The position numbers were made by a program, and so were the translations under genes. A DNA stretch of 64,000 bases from Pectinophora gossypiella (taxonomy: Eukaryota > Arthropoda > Insecta > Lepidoptera > Gelechiidae): contig NC_065428.1 in assembly GCF_024362695.1 (NCBI RefSeq), positions 9,304,895-9,368,894 of the forward strand, read 5' to 3'. The first letter of the stretch is position 1, and every line of letters starts with the position of its first letter. The notes beneath the pieces were generated by a model. That model was not told the origin of the DNA, searched no databases, and saw nothing but the letters and a program-made list of their open reading frames with translations. Positions 29,861 through 40,681 of the stretch are shown here, in pieces.

Positions 29861-31371
29861 CAAAAAATCTAAACCTATGCTTTATTCTTTGATACAACGC
29901 AGACCACAAGTTGTTCGAAAATCCCATAAACATTTTTTTTCTTTTATTTAACAAAAATAAATAATAGCCGATTCACCAGACGGCAACTATAATAATATCT
30001 AACACAAAAGAAAATCTCCGAAAAACGTGCAATTTCGCGTCCAACTTAACCGCACAAGGGTTGCTAAACGACCGGAAATTACCGGTACTCACAGAAATAC
30101 CGGTAAACGTTACCGGTAACCGGTACCGGTAAAATTGTGAAACTGCTATAATTATACTCTAATCTTGTCGGATTTATGTTTTTATTACCACTGAAACGGT
30201 TATTACTTTTGGTGTACAAAAAGTGAAATTAGAAATATTTTGTGCCATTGTTTTGTGTTATATTATGTTTGATTTTTTTATATAATTTGTAGCTATTATT
30301 TTGACAAATGAGTAATGTTAGAAACATAATAAAAAACGAGTTTGTTGTTTTTCATTTGCAAATAAATAATTGTTGTCACGTGTCAAAAACAACCATAGAT
30401 AATAAAAAAAATCCGGTCTTCAAATCTCTAGGACACTATGATGGCGTATGCAATTATCGATTCAATAAATTTTGTCGATATCATAAGTTTCTTTTTTCCC
30501 CAACATACAAGCCACGTGATTTTGATCGTATTTTGACAAAACGACACGACTTATTTAGGTTTACATATTACCATCAATCGATAAAACGACATAATTATAT
30601 CGTCAGAATCGATAAAATGACTGTGACTAAATTATATTACGATGCGCACGTTAGACCTACTAGTGCCTTGTTGGTCGTTTTTTTTTTATAAAAACATCTA
30701 GTTAGGTGCCATGGGAAATCAAAGTCCAAACCCGAAGCGAAAACCAGCCGAATTCGAAGTTATTTATGTGTAAAATTAATAATTTATGTATACTTAAAAT
30801 ATTATGTTACCATAAAAAATATATTATCAAAAAAAACGAAACATACTCGAATTTTTGATCAATTTTAAATTTGTATTTGGAACATTAAATATTACAAAAT
30901 AAAAACCTTAGAATTCCCAACGTAAAATTTAATTTATTTTTAATTTCTATTCTATATTCGAATTTAATATTTTTCTGACGAACCTTACATAAACAGGTGT
31001 GGTGTTTTGAAAATTTACACCTCCTTTACCATCTTCCTACAAACGCATCACTTATACTGTATTGTGACAATAATCCCAAAAGTTGTAAAACAGTGAAAGT
31101 AACGATCGTTCATAATAATGACACGCAAGCCAACCGGTACTCAGTGAAATACGGTTCGCGAAAATACCGGAACGCAAATTTATACCGGAATAGATGCGTA
31201 TTGCTAGTGCTGGGAACCATAGATCTGTTACTACGTATTAAAAGTTATACCTATTATTTTTTTCCGTTAAGTTCTTATAGTTACTGTAGTTATTACATAA
31301 CACGGCATTACGCCCATATCTCCGAAGAGGTAGGCAGAGGTGTAAGGTATACAGGGTGTAAATAACATTGC
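29861..31371. other. AT-rich block between CCGG clusters
   Basis: 30055-30132 is packed with ACCGGTA-type motifs, and 31133-31195 holds GGTACTCAGTGAAATACGG and two further ACCGGAA motifs. The interval is AT-rich with ATCGAT motifs near 30460-30600 and a 127-codon frame (30308-30691) of Lys/Tyr/His-rich composition that I do not recognise. It may be one decayed transposon, but no TIR or TSD is proven. Confidence 0.4.
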
Positions 31372-31430
31372 GCACTTACTTTTAAATGCGCAAATGTCAA
31401 ATTGCAATATTCCTTTTTTTAAATGAATAA
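31372..31430 (+). repeat. Element N fragment
   Basis: GCGCACTTACTTTTAAATGC, GCAAATGTCAAATTGCAATA: the inner part and right arm of N (see 60216). Confidence 0.6.
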
Positions 31431-31442
31431 GGTATTTGACTG

Positions 31443-31711
31443 AGGAGCTCGGTGGCGCAGCGGTTAACGCGCTCCGTCTGCGATTGAAGTTAAGCTACTT
31501 TCGCAAAGGCCGGTCAAAAAAAAAGTTTTAATCTCGAGCTCCTCCGTGCTTCAGGAAGCACGTTAAGCCGTTGGTCCCGGCTGCATTAGCAGTTGTTAAT
31601 AACCACCAATCCGTACTGGGCCCGCGTGGTGGTTTAAGGCCCGATCTCCCTATCCATCCATAGGGAAGGCCCGTGCCCCAGCAGTGGGGACGTTAATGGG
31701 CTGGTGATGAT
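31443..31711 (+). mobile_element. SINE-C, 12-bp TSD, box C deleted
   Basis: GGTATTTGACTG flanks it at 31431-31442 and 31712-31723. Head, core and tail are present, but the GGATGGGTGACC block is missing, so the 5S-like promoter is broken. The unfilled target repeat is at 34268. Confidence 0.93.
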
Positions 31712-31985
31712 GGTATTTGACTGGGTCAAAGGTAAATTATAAAATGCTAATCTAGAAAAAAAAGCGAGTGTAGGATGATCAAAAAATCTCATTTTACTCT
31801 TCGACTTATTTTCCAATTTTATTTATGAATTAAGTAACAATGATTACGACGTTTGACCGCCTTTATTGATGACGTCACAAGACAGTATTTCCATACAAAT
31901 TCCAAAGAAAACTTTCGTTTTGACGTTTCGAAAAAAGTGTCTCATTTGACTAGATAGCCTATTGCTTCAATGTGGCCTTTTTAAT
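31712..31985 (+). repeat. Repeat P, long copy
   Basis: TTTGACTGGGTCAAAGGTAA, AGTGTAGGATGATCAAAAAA, GATGACGTCACAAGACAGTA and TTTTGACGTTTCGAAAAAAG. Inverted relative to 10820-11060. Confidence 0.7.
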
Positions 31986-32459
31986 CCCTTAGTTCAACAT
32001 AAAATAGCGTAGTGTGTATAAAACAAACATGTATTTTGTACTTGTGAACTAGTTCATTGAAGGTTCATAAAAAGTGATGGAAGATTGTACATGACATGAG
32101 GATTAAATTAAATATAAAACAAACTATTAATTAAATACTAGTAACTGATACTTAATGTCCCATCCCTTTTACCTGCCAACTCCTACCGATAACAATTTCG
32201 CTGGTCCTCTGACAAATGTTTCGTATTACAGTGCGCACAGTGGTACTGAACGGGGACTAATAGATGTATTACATTACATAACATGCACGAACTCACGCTC
32301 GTCATCGCTAGAGGGGTGGGCACTGTAATAGTGTGACGTCACATAGCCTATATTCACTGAAGAATCAAGACGCTTCTAGTGACACCTCATGTGTTTGACA
32401 GGTAGTTTAGAAGTTACGTTGGAACAGACGTGCATACACACATACATACCAATATATTA
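31986..32459. other. No recognisable feature
   Basis: Mixed AT-rich sequence. Confidence 0.4.
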
Positions 32460-32845
32460 TACATAGCAGTCAAACATACCTATAACCCTCCCTTTCGCTT
32501 CGCCACAATCGGGTAAAAAGTGAAATATTATGTACAATATTCGGCGTGTGTTCTTGTACCGAATATTCTTGTTTTCATATTTTTTTATCAACAGGCTTTT
32601 ATTCAAAATTGGAATGGAATACTGCGAAATGTCACAGGCCGCCATGTTTTTTCTGTATTCGGTTTCCGGTTTTTCTTGTAAAGAATGTATAGATTTCACT
32701 ATATGTGTTATAAAATATTCTTCCCATGACTTTCTCTATATGGACTGCAATAATTGCAGTATGTTCATCTCTGGAAACTATGTAATGTACAATAAGCTGC
32801 AAAAGTCCAATCAGTTTCTTGCAAAGTAATAAATTAACTGGTTGC
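32460..32845 (-). repeat. Repeat V
   Basis: The last 65 bases on the minus strand (CCAGTTAATTTATTACTTTG, AACTGATTGGACTTTT) recur at 62645-62705 on the plus strand. The two overlapping frames at 32530-32847 have no motif. Confidence 0.5.
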
Positions 32846-33059
32846 ACTTAAGACCTGGTGACATGTCGTTTCTCTAATAGACCAAACACACACCTACAAA
32901 AAACATATTTTTTATAATTATGACAAAAATGGTTCATAATTTCACCACTGTTTACAAATAATTCGCTGGGCTCGGTGACTGAACTTTTGCTCTTTGATAA
33001 TAAGTACATTCGTCTCGAATAATGTTCATATTTTTTTGATATAAAATAGGCACGCGTTT

Positions 33060-33215
33060 GACTACAATCTCACCAGATGGTAAGTGACAATGTGGTCAAG
33101 GGTGCATCACGTTTACCTAGCAAATGCCTATTCACTCTAGCCTTGAAGACTCCCAGATTATAACGAGTTGGAAAACAGGCGACGGCAGACTGTTCCAGTC
33201 TTTTGCTGCAACTTA
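33060..33215. repeat. Possible LINE fragment
   Basis: CCTATTCACTCTAGCCTTGA, AGACTCCCAGATTATAACG and GGCAGACTGTTCCAGTC resemble a widespread lepidopteran repeat known to me only by pattern. Confidence 0.45.
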
Positions 33216-33660
33216 TTTGAGACTAGCTTTTGCCCGCGAGTTCGTCCGCGTGGCGTGTTATAAAAGAGAGATCTTTGTGTGTGTGAGAGTGCATATCCAA
33301 TTTCAAGCATCTAAATTATGCAGTTTAGATTTTTTATACAAATGTTTCTTCCCGCTAACTCCCGTTTCCGTGGGAATTTTGCAATACCCTGTTGCAACTA
33401 AGCTTTAAGTTAACTAAGGTACCTGCATGCCAAATTTCAAGCGTCTAACTTAAGCGGTTTAGATTTTTCATACAAAAGGATTTTCCCGCTAATACCCGTT
33501 TCCGTGGGAATTCCGGGAATTCCTTTCTTAGTGCACCTCTACGGTACCTAAGCTACGTCCCTTCCAAATTTCAAGTGCCTACGTTTAGCCGTTTAGGCTG
33601 TGCGTTGATATGTCAGTCGGTCAGTTTCTCCTTTTATATATTTAGATTTTATATGTTGCC
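33216..33660 (+). repeat. Insect ACTAGCTTTTGCCCGCG repeat
   Basis: ACTAGCTTTTGCCCGCGAGT and GTCCGCGTGG open the unit. TGCCAAATTTCAAGCGTCTA-type lines recur three times within it (33300, 33435, 33565). GGCTGTGCGTTGATATGTCA and TTTATATATTTAGAT close it. This layout is found in many insect genomes as a high-copy repeat, probably LINE-related. Confidence 0.7.
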
Positions 33661-34267
33661 TTCATTACTTATGGCACTGGCCGAGCGTGAATTTATGTAT
33701 GTATGTACTTGCGAATTTCCATTCAAAACGGTGGAGTGAATTACGTGTGAAATGGTAACTGACAAACCAACAGAGTTATAAAATGACGAAAGTTATATAG
33801 CATTTATGAAAGTATTAAGTTTGTTCTCACTATGTAAATTAAGTCATAAGAATTACGAGGCTTAAAAGATAAAATACTAAAACAAAATACGAAAAGAATT
33901 TTCTAATAACATTATTTAAATTACGCTCGTGTAAAACATTGGAAAAAGTAAATTTTCTTTTTATGGCTGACAATTATATGGCTTTTAAACGTGTGGATCA
34001 GAAAAGAAATCCCACTTTTTTAATGACAAACTGTTTTAGATGTAATTTCATTTATGTGCGTGGGACAATAAAAAATAAAATATTATTCTTACTCGTTACT
34101 GGGTTTTATCTCGCGAATAAAAAATAGCGCCATTTTGGTTTTGACGGGAGGAAAATTTCGTTAAAGTGCGTGTGTGAATTTATATGACACTTCATGATAT
34201 TATTTTGTATGTAGAGAAACTTTATAGCAGTCTCTACTTGGCACAAGCTCACGAATATATTCCGAAT
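33661..34267. other. No recognisable feature
   Basis: A 62-codon frame at 33939-34127 has no motif. GAATTTATGTATGTATG near 33690 is a (TATG)n LINE tail. Confidence 0.4.
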
Positions 34268-34400
34268 AGGGTATTTGACTGGGTCAAAGGTAAATTATAA
34301 AATGCTCTACAAATTGAAGTCAATGTAAGATAATCAAAAATCAATTTCACTTTAATTTTCGACATATTTTTTTAGTTAAAGGCATTCAATTTTGATTTAC
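34268..34400 (+). repeat. Repeat P, uninterrupted copy
   Basis: GGGTATTTGACTGGGTCAAA reads straight through the point where SINE-C interrupts the other copy at 31443. Confidence 0.75.
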
Positions 34401-34572
34401 ATTACAAGAGAAACATCATAAAATTCTTTTTATAACTTACCAAGTAAAATCACTGCAGCACGATTGTATAAATGGCAGGTACTTACCTGAAAGAAAAGAC
34501 GAAAATATTGAGTAAATAATAATTACCAATAAAAATAAAATGAACACTTATTTCCTCAAAGATACACGTATA

Positions 34573-34725
34573 ATATAAACTCATGCCTATTTCCCACCAC
34601 GGTAAGCAGAGACTATGGAATTCCATTTGCTTCGATCCTGACACACTTCTCTTGCTTCCTTCATATTCATCAATCGTTTCATATTCGCACGCCGGTTCAG
34701 AGTAGATCGTACTAAACCTTTCAAG
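34573..34725 (-). pseudogene. LINE C-terminus, family Q
   Basis: Inverted copy of the 17443 fragment. TTCGATCCTGACACACTTCT and GCACGCCGGTTCAGAGTAGA are intact. Confidence 0.72.
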
Positions 34726-35042
34726 CTTAACTATGAGAGCGTTGTGATACCATTACAATAACATAATTCAAAACAACATATTCATAACAATTTTTTTGAA
34801 ATATTTTTTTTATTCTAAATCTGAACACACCTTTATTATACTCGCAGCGAATACGCAAAGAATAACTCAAAAAAGTTAATTTTACAGGACATTTTAAATT
34901 GCTACGTTCATTTCATTTCATGCATTCACAACAGAGTTAAGATATAATTTGTTGCCTTTGTCGTTGACAAAAAAAAATATGATATTCATTTTTAGAGATT
35001 CCGATTTAACATAATATTATTAAATGGCCTACAGTAACCTAC
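34726..35042. other. No recognisable feature
   Basis: Very AT-rich. Confidence 0.4.
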
Positions 35043-35245
35043 AATAGTGTTGCCCGATAATCGACCGTATATCGATTATTTTCTGAGCTCCTAAATAATC
35101 TAAAAAAAAAAAATCAAAAATGTATATTTATAAATTCAGTCGTACATTAGTTTATTGGAGTTTCCTTTTAAGCAACAAATTGCCTGTGTCAGGAAATCGA
35201 TACTATCGATAGTATCGATATCTAAATATCGATACTATCGATATT
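35043..35245. repeat. ATCGAT palindrome cluster
   Basis: TAGTGTTGCCCGATAATCGA opens the block. 35196-35219 is a perfect 24-bp palindrome built from ATCGATACT and AGTATCGAT, followed by further TATCGATA motifs to 35241. It may be the end of a hAT-like element. Confidence 0.5.
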
Positions 35246-35454
35246 GAAAGTTCTACAGTTATATCTACATATATAATGTACGGCGTACATTCCCGGCTGA
35301 CACTGGTTACGTCAGCCACATTAGAGCGAATCTGTGGCGCTCCTAGAGACTTCTCGCCATGGGCTGGCAGAATGTACAGTGTTAGTGACTAATAAAATGA
35401 TGAATTACATAGTCATAGTAATTACATAGTAGTAGTAGTAATTATATAGTATTT

Positions 35455-35690
35455 ACTTAATAATAATAATAATAAACGTTTATTGCATGAATTCAGGTTA
35501 GGTACATTGCAGATTACAGTGCATAAAAATAGTAAGTATCACCAAATTCTACTTTTTCAAGTATACACAATGAAAGATCGGACGGTACAAGTTACTTAGC
35601 AATAAGACCGCTTATTGTACTCATTCTATTTCACTTTTGTTTTGTATTTACCTGTTTGTGCAATAAAGTATTTGTTATGTTCTTAACAGC
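35455..35690. mobile_element. Two LINE 3' ends
   Basis: (AAT)n AAACGTTTATTGCATGAATT at 35460 is an inverted 3' end. 35605-35690 is a plus-strand Y end (TTTGTGCAATAAAGTATTTG). Confidence 0.6.
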
Positions 35691-35905
35691 CTCCGTAGTC
35701 TAGTGGTTAGAGCGTTAGGCTCACAATCTGGAGGTCCGGGTTCGATTCCCGATGGGGACATTGTCGAAGTCACTTTGTGAGACTGTCCTTTGTTTGGTAA
35801 GGACTTTTCAGGCTTGAATCACCTGATTGTCCGAAAAAGTAAGATGATTCCGTGCTTCGGAGGGCACGTTAAGCCGTTGGTCTCGGCTATTAGCCGTAAA
35901 ACACT
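35691..35905 (+). mobile_element. SINE-B, 3' truncated
   Basis: Head GCCTCCGTAGTCTAGTGGTT, box B, core, then it stops at CACCAACCCG, before the LINE-like tail. Loss of the 3' end is unusual for retroposition and suggests later deletion. Confidence 0.87.
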
Positions 35906-36534
35906 TTCACCAACCCGTATTCAACCCGCAATCTGGACACGACTGAACCGTAGTAGACATAATCAATGTGTGTTTATATCTATCTAGTCTAGTCGTGTGT
36001 CGTGTGTGTGTCGCGTCTTACCCTAAACAGAAACTCGGAAATAATAATATACTCAGAAATAATATCCAAAATGTACTTCCTACTAATCGTACATGGTTTA
36101 GCAAAACCCGCCATATTTTTACCCCGTTTTTACCCTCGCCTCGAAACGACGAGACCACAGGGCATGATAGATGTGGCATATTCAAACTGTTTTGTGGGTA
36201 ACAACAAATTTACATAGTACCTGCCGCCATGTTTGTTTTTTCCCGCCTTTTTGCGTGGCATTAATCAATCTATTACACAACTCGTTTTACTTTGTTGATG
36301 GGGTGCGATTTTTTAGTCCTTTATTCGTTTAAAAGGTTTCTGTAGGGTAAATAATAGACAAGCATCTGTCTACTTTACCTTTCGTAATATATTTTATTAC
36401 TGGATTTCAAATTAGTATAGCATTAATGTCTGCGTAAAAAACATTCTCTAATTCCCTAGGGTGCAACGTACAGGATTGTACAGGTTTTAATTTAAATATC
36501 TTATTCAAAAGATCTCTTAGCTTGAAATTAATTA
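35906..36534. other. No recognisable feature
   Basis: Two overlapping frames (35968-36217) with no motif. Confidence 0.4.
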
Positions 36535-36585
36535 TATATTCTTCTTCTTATCGTGTGGGTTGTGAGGTGGAATACCAACCTGATC
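36535..36585 (-). mobile_element. SINE-A tail scrap
   Basis: TTCTTATCGTGTGGGTTGTG and AGGTGGAATACCAACC. Confidence 0.7.
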
Positions 36586-37246
36586 ATTATATATTAGTAC
36601 TTAATATTAATAAGCAAACTCCAGTCCCACAGTCAAACCGAGCAATTAGTTGTCTAGAGTTTTTATTGTTACGAATTTTGTGACTTTATGAAAAATAATC
36701 ATTAATTTTATTCTATACAATTTCATGGTGTATTAGAAATTTAAACGGGCGAAAAAAATATGTCAAAATTTACAAGGCTAAGAATTCATTTTCCGGGTGT
36801 CAATACTCAAGATGTTAACGTGTAAAATGGTATCTTGGCTTGTCTATTGTCGGATAGCTAAGGTTAATAAAACTGTGTTTGCGCAGGTGATTATCTATAT
36901 GAGAATGATGACGATGGTGATCAGTGTTAGATAAAACCATCATTAATTATACACTTATACACTTGAGGATTAAACAAAAACAAAATTATACACTTGAGGA
37001 TTTTTATTAGAAGTTTAAACATTGTTGACATTGTATAATTAAAACATGACATAATCATATTTTTATTATAATGTTAATCTGTTGAATATTTAAGCATTGT
37101 CGCCATGGGACTCTACCTGTAGACAATGTTTTTTGTAAACTTTAGAAATAAATTAATTTGTTTTGAATCTTTTTTGAAATAAATTAAAAAAAATATACAA
37201 ATAGTACTTTTAAATCAGAATTTTAGGTACTTAACCTAACATACAT
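36586..37246. other. No recognisable feature
   Basis: ATTATACACTTGAGGATT occurs twice, at 36950 and 36986, as a short local duplication. Confidence 0.4.
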
Positions 37247-37249
37247 AAT

Positions 37250-37556
37250 GGTGCTAATTCCTGTAAATACCATCTAATTTTATTTTAAGTTATATCTGTC
37301 ATTTTCTTATCCGCCGAAAAGGAAAGGGACGGGTAATCGACAAGCATAAAATTTATGGAACACACGTCAATTTTAAGCACAAATCTAAACCAACCGTCTA
37401 AAAATTTTACGTCAGTCAATAACCCGACACATTAATTTACTCATTCTTCCTAAAATTAAGAGCTGTGAATCATCCGTCCCTTTCCTTTTCGACGGATATG
37501 AAAATGACGGATATAACTTAAAATAAAATTAGGTGGTGTCTCCAGGAATCGGGGCC
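37250..37556. mobile_element. MITE F, 307-bp class
   Basis: AAT at 37247-37249 and 37557-37559. Same ends as the 374-bp copy, but it lacks about 68 internal bases. The junction CCCGACACATTAATTTACTC is the same, inverted, in 56803-57109. Confidence 0.9.
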
Positions 37557-37650
37557 AATGTATATTGCTCTAACTTAAATGGAAAATCGAGCACCATTTT
37601 GAGCTTATATACCTACCAATAAAACTATCATGTATTTATTTATAATGTAC

Positions 37651-37959
37651 ATTGGCGTCGTAAGGAGGCTACAACGATTGATTTGCTACCTTTGCTTTTT
37701 TTAATTATATGCGATATTGACACGATTGTGTAACCTTATCGTAACCCTATCGTAACACAATCGTGTCAAAAATGCAAGGTTGCCTGGAAGAAATTTCTGC
37801 ATGAGCAATAAGGCCGCCTGTTGTGCTTTTCTGTATATGCTGTCCTTATCTCTGTATTTTGTGTCCATTGTGCTCAATAAAGTATTTTATCTATCTATCA
37901 TATACTTAAAAAAAGCTAAGGTAGCAAATCAATCGATGTAGCCTCCTTACGACGCCAAT
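37651..37959. mobile_element. Unclassified TIR element with LINE tail inside
   Basis: ATTGGCGTCGTAAGGAGGCT at 37651 is repeated inverted, ending at 37959. The arms pair over about 63 bp with only a few mismatches (37651-37713 with 37897-37959). A perfect 15-bp inner stem (TTGACACGATTGTGT, 37717-37731, with 37755-37769) follows. A Y-family LINE 3' end (GGTTGCCTGGAAGAAATT..CAATAAAG(TATC)n) fills about 37775-37896. No frame, and the TSD is not resolved. Confidence 0.75.
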
Positions 37960-38739
37960 ATCCATTACAAATAAAGAAACGAAAGAGAAACAGCCAACAC
38001 AGGAAGAAATGTTAAATAAAATACATAAACAAGAGTACACTCTACGATAACAGACATTTAATTTAAAAAGAAAAAAAGGTAGGAATAGCATTACCCTATC
38101 CGCAAAATTCATTTAAAAACGGATTCGAATACAGTAATTCTCAGCGCTTATTCGCACACAATAAGGTGATATAGGGCAGGTGTTATGTCTCACTGTGACA
38201 CAACCATTACCTTATTTTCTACGTTTTTAGAGTTACCACGTTTTTCCTTAGGACGTTTTTGTTTGCTGAAAAAATAGGGCGCGAAAAATGTTAGCTTTTT
38301 AAATTGAGTACCTATAAGATAAAAGAGATTGGGTTTTTTCGGTTTATTTTTTACGAGGCTTATTGATGTTTGTGACTGGCCACCCTGATTGGGACCCGAG
38401 TGAGAGTTTTATGTAAGTAATATTACACAGAACGACAAGTTCAGTTCAAATATTGATTATATTTCAATAAGATAACATTTTACAAACGTATCAATGCGCG
38501 GTAAGAATTAGATCCGTCAAAGTTGCGTAATCTGTCAAAATGCGTAAGGGCTTTTTTTTTAATTTTTGGCCTGGTTACAAAGATCTTTAGGCCACGTCTT
38601 CAGTTTGGTACTGGTTCCAGCACACAGAAATATACACCTATATTTTTTGAAATGTCTTTTTAATGTAAATTACATTCATTAGCATAGTGATGAATCAGTC
38701 GATATTAAGTCGATCGATTCTTTATCAGTATGTAAAATT
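37960..38739. other. No recognisable feature
   Basis: AT-rich. Short frames only. Confidence 0.4.
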
Positions 38740-38890
38740 TAAAGTAAGTAAAAGTAAGTAAGTAAAATCTTTATTTCCTCTACAAAAACACATGGATACA
38801 TAAATACATACAAAAATACAATATTTGTAGAGGCTGGAGCCTAAACTAGGATACCCTGTGTTTTAGGACTCCAGGCCTCCACCTCCAGAA
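38740..38890 (-). repeat. Inverted LINE-like 3' end
   Basis: AAGTAAGTAAAATCTTTATT, then TTGTAGAGGCTGGAGCCTAA and CCAGGCCTCCACCTCCAG. The plus-strand TCTTTATT is an inverted polyadenylation-like signal. Confidence 0.5.
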
Positions 38891-39013
38891 AGTCATGGTC
38901 AAGAGAAAATAACAAAATAGAAAAAGAAAAAATAAAAATAGTTAACTTGAATTAAACAGACTAAATCACAAAATATTTTTTAAAAAGAAAATATTACTTC
39001 TATAAATGCTTTT

Positions 39014-39039
39014 ATGTGTGTGTGTGTGTGTGTGTGTGT
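39014..39039. repeat. (TG)n microsatellite
   Basis: Uninterrupted TG dinucleotides, about 13 units. Confidence 0.9.
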
Positions 39040-39099
39040 TCTCACAAAACTCGTGTTTTTACTGTCAAGATTCGGGTATCGGAAAGTATGTTAGACTGT

Positions 39100-39345
39100 T
39101 AGTCCTGGCTACACAGATACGCGTGTACTTTAACGTCAATGTGTAGTGTCTGTGTAAAACGAGGTTTTTTGCATGAAGTGTCTAGGGTGTGATGATGGGA
39201 AAAGGTAGGCCGTCTCCCTTACTTCAGTCTTTAATGGTATGGGCATCCGACGTCACGCGCGCTAACCGCGCGCGCACGTGCGCGATAACGTCAATGTGTA
39301 GTGTCTGTGTAAAAATGTGTTTTGTATGACCGGGGACTTTACATG
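39100..39345 (+). repeat. Two partial J copies
   Basis: The J right end (AACGTCAATGTGTAGTGTCT, AAAACGAGG) appears twice, at about 39130 and 39285, separated by CTTACTTCAGTCTTTAATGG from the J middle. This is either a duplication or two insertions. Confidence 0.65.
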
Positions 39346-39362
39346 ACCTATGTTAGGGTGTC

Positions 39363-39592
39363 AAAAAACGGAAAGTAGCGTATTTGGGGCATATTCTTAG
39401 GAATGAAAGATACCAGCTGCTTCAATTAATTATGATGGGCAAAATTGAAGGGAAAAGACGTCGAGGGAGGAGGAAGAAGTCATGGCTGCGGAACATCCGC
39501 GAATGGACCGGCGTTACAACCGTAGAACAGCTGTTTCGTCTTGCTTCTGACAGAGAAGAGTTCTCAAAGCTGACGGCCAACGTCCAGTAATG
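39363..39592 (+). pseudogene. LINE ORF2 C-terminus
   Basis: Open from about 39363 to a TAA at 39588-39590. It contains KVAYLGHILRNERYQLLQLI, MGKIEGKRRRGRRKKSWLRN and WTGVTTVEQLFRLASDREEF. LGH-LR, GKIEGKR--GR and SWL-N-R-W are typical of lepidopteran LINE reverse-transcriptase tails. It is 5' truncated against repeat J. AGAAGAAG follows as a tail. Confidence 0.85.
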
Positions 39593-39974
39593 GACAGGCA
39601 CTAGAAGAAGATGTTAGGGACCTATAGCAACTTCGGTCATAGACCTCACAACCCAGAAGAGGGGAACTGAACCCCGAAGAGTCAGGATATTGTAATGCGA
39701 GCCATTACATGGGCATACTCGTCCAAAATGTGTTTTATCAATGGTGAAATTGTACAAAAATGAAACATTCCACCAATCTGTACCACCATTTGGATGATTT
39801 ACTTGATAATATATTAAAATGGTATGTGTTTTGAAACTCCAACAGTACATTTTACGCCAATGTGACTTCTATTCAAAATGATATATACACTTACACACCG
39901 TTAGGTACCCCTCCTTCTAAAACAAACTTGAGTTTGCAATCACTGATGACTAAAATTTGAAACCATTATAATTT
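39593..39974. other. No recognisable feature
   Basis: GACCTCACAACCCAGAAGAG near 39643 is a faint SINE-A-tail-like scrap. Otherwise unplaced. Confidence 0.4.
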
Positions 39975-40083
39975 TCGGGCGGAAAGCAAGAGGGAAACCA
40001 CTGCCCTATTTTTCCCTAAAAAAGTAGCATGGAAAATGCTGCACCGACAAGAGCGTGGCTCTTAAATTGATGATGATGATAAT
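39975..40083 (+). mobile_element. Repeat I, 3' part
   Basis: GGGCGGAAAGCAAGAGGGAA to CACCGACAAGAGCGTGGCTC and (GATGAT)n. Confidence 0.75.
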
Positions 40084-40254
40084 TTCGCCAATGGTCGCGC
40101 GATAACCCTGATTTTATTTCATGACACTCAAGATAAATTTCATGAGAAATGTCCTAAAATACTTAAACCCTAATCTTAAACTGTAGTAAAAAGTAAATTC
40201 ATATAATATATTTCTTATCTTTTTTTTAATTTCATATTTTATTCCTGATTGACT

Positions 40255-40415
40255 TGAAGGCATGTTAAGCCGTTGGTCCCGATTACTACTGACTGATGTA
40301 AGTGGGTAATCGTTACATGAACATGTCAGGGGCCTTTGGCGGCTCAATAATAACCCTGACACCAGTGTTGCTGAGGTTGGTAATCCACCTCACAACCCAC
40401 ACGATAGAAGAAGAA
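40255..40415 (+). mobile_element. SINE-A, 5' truncated
   Basis: GGCATGTTAAGCCGTTGGTC through to cacacgatagaagaag. Confidence 0.85.
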
Positions 40416-40681
40416 TTTAGAAAAAGGTAAGGTAATTCATGAGTCTTAAATCTAAACCAATCTCTTCTACCATAAAACAGATAAACCTAAAGGTACAACG
40501 TATACTTATCCCAAAAACACCCAATCACAAATCTCACCGTGTCGCCAATAAAGAAACTTATTCGGCATCGCGACGTTGAAACGAGGCGAAACAAAAACGG
40601 TATTATCTCGTCGGCGACGAGTCAGATTTGAGCTAAGTAAAGCTATGATTGTTCAATTTGAGCGCCTCTTACTGCCGTTAG

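Noticed and set aside
30308..30691. 127-codon frame as a host exon or transposase
   Set aside because: No DDE, zinc-finger or other motif, and composition matches the AT-rich DNA. Kept only as part of an unclassified block.
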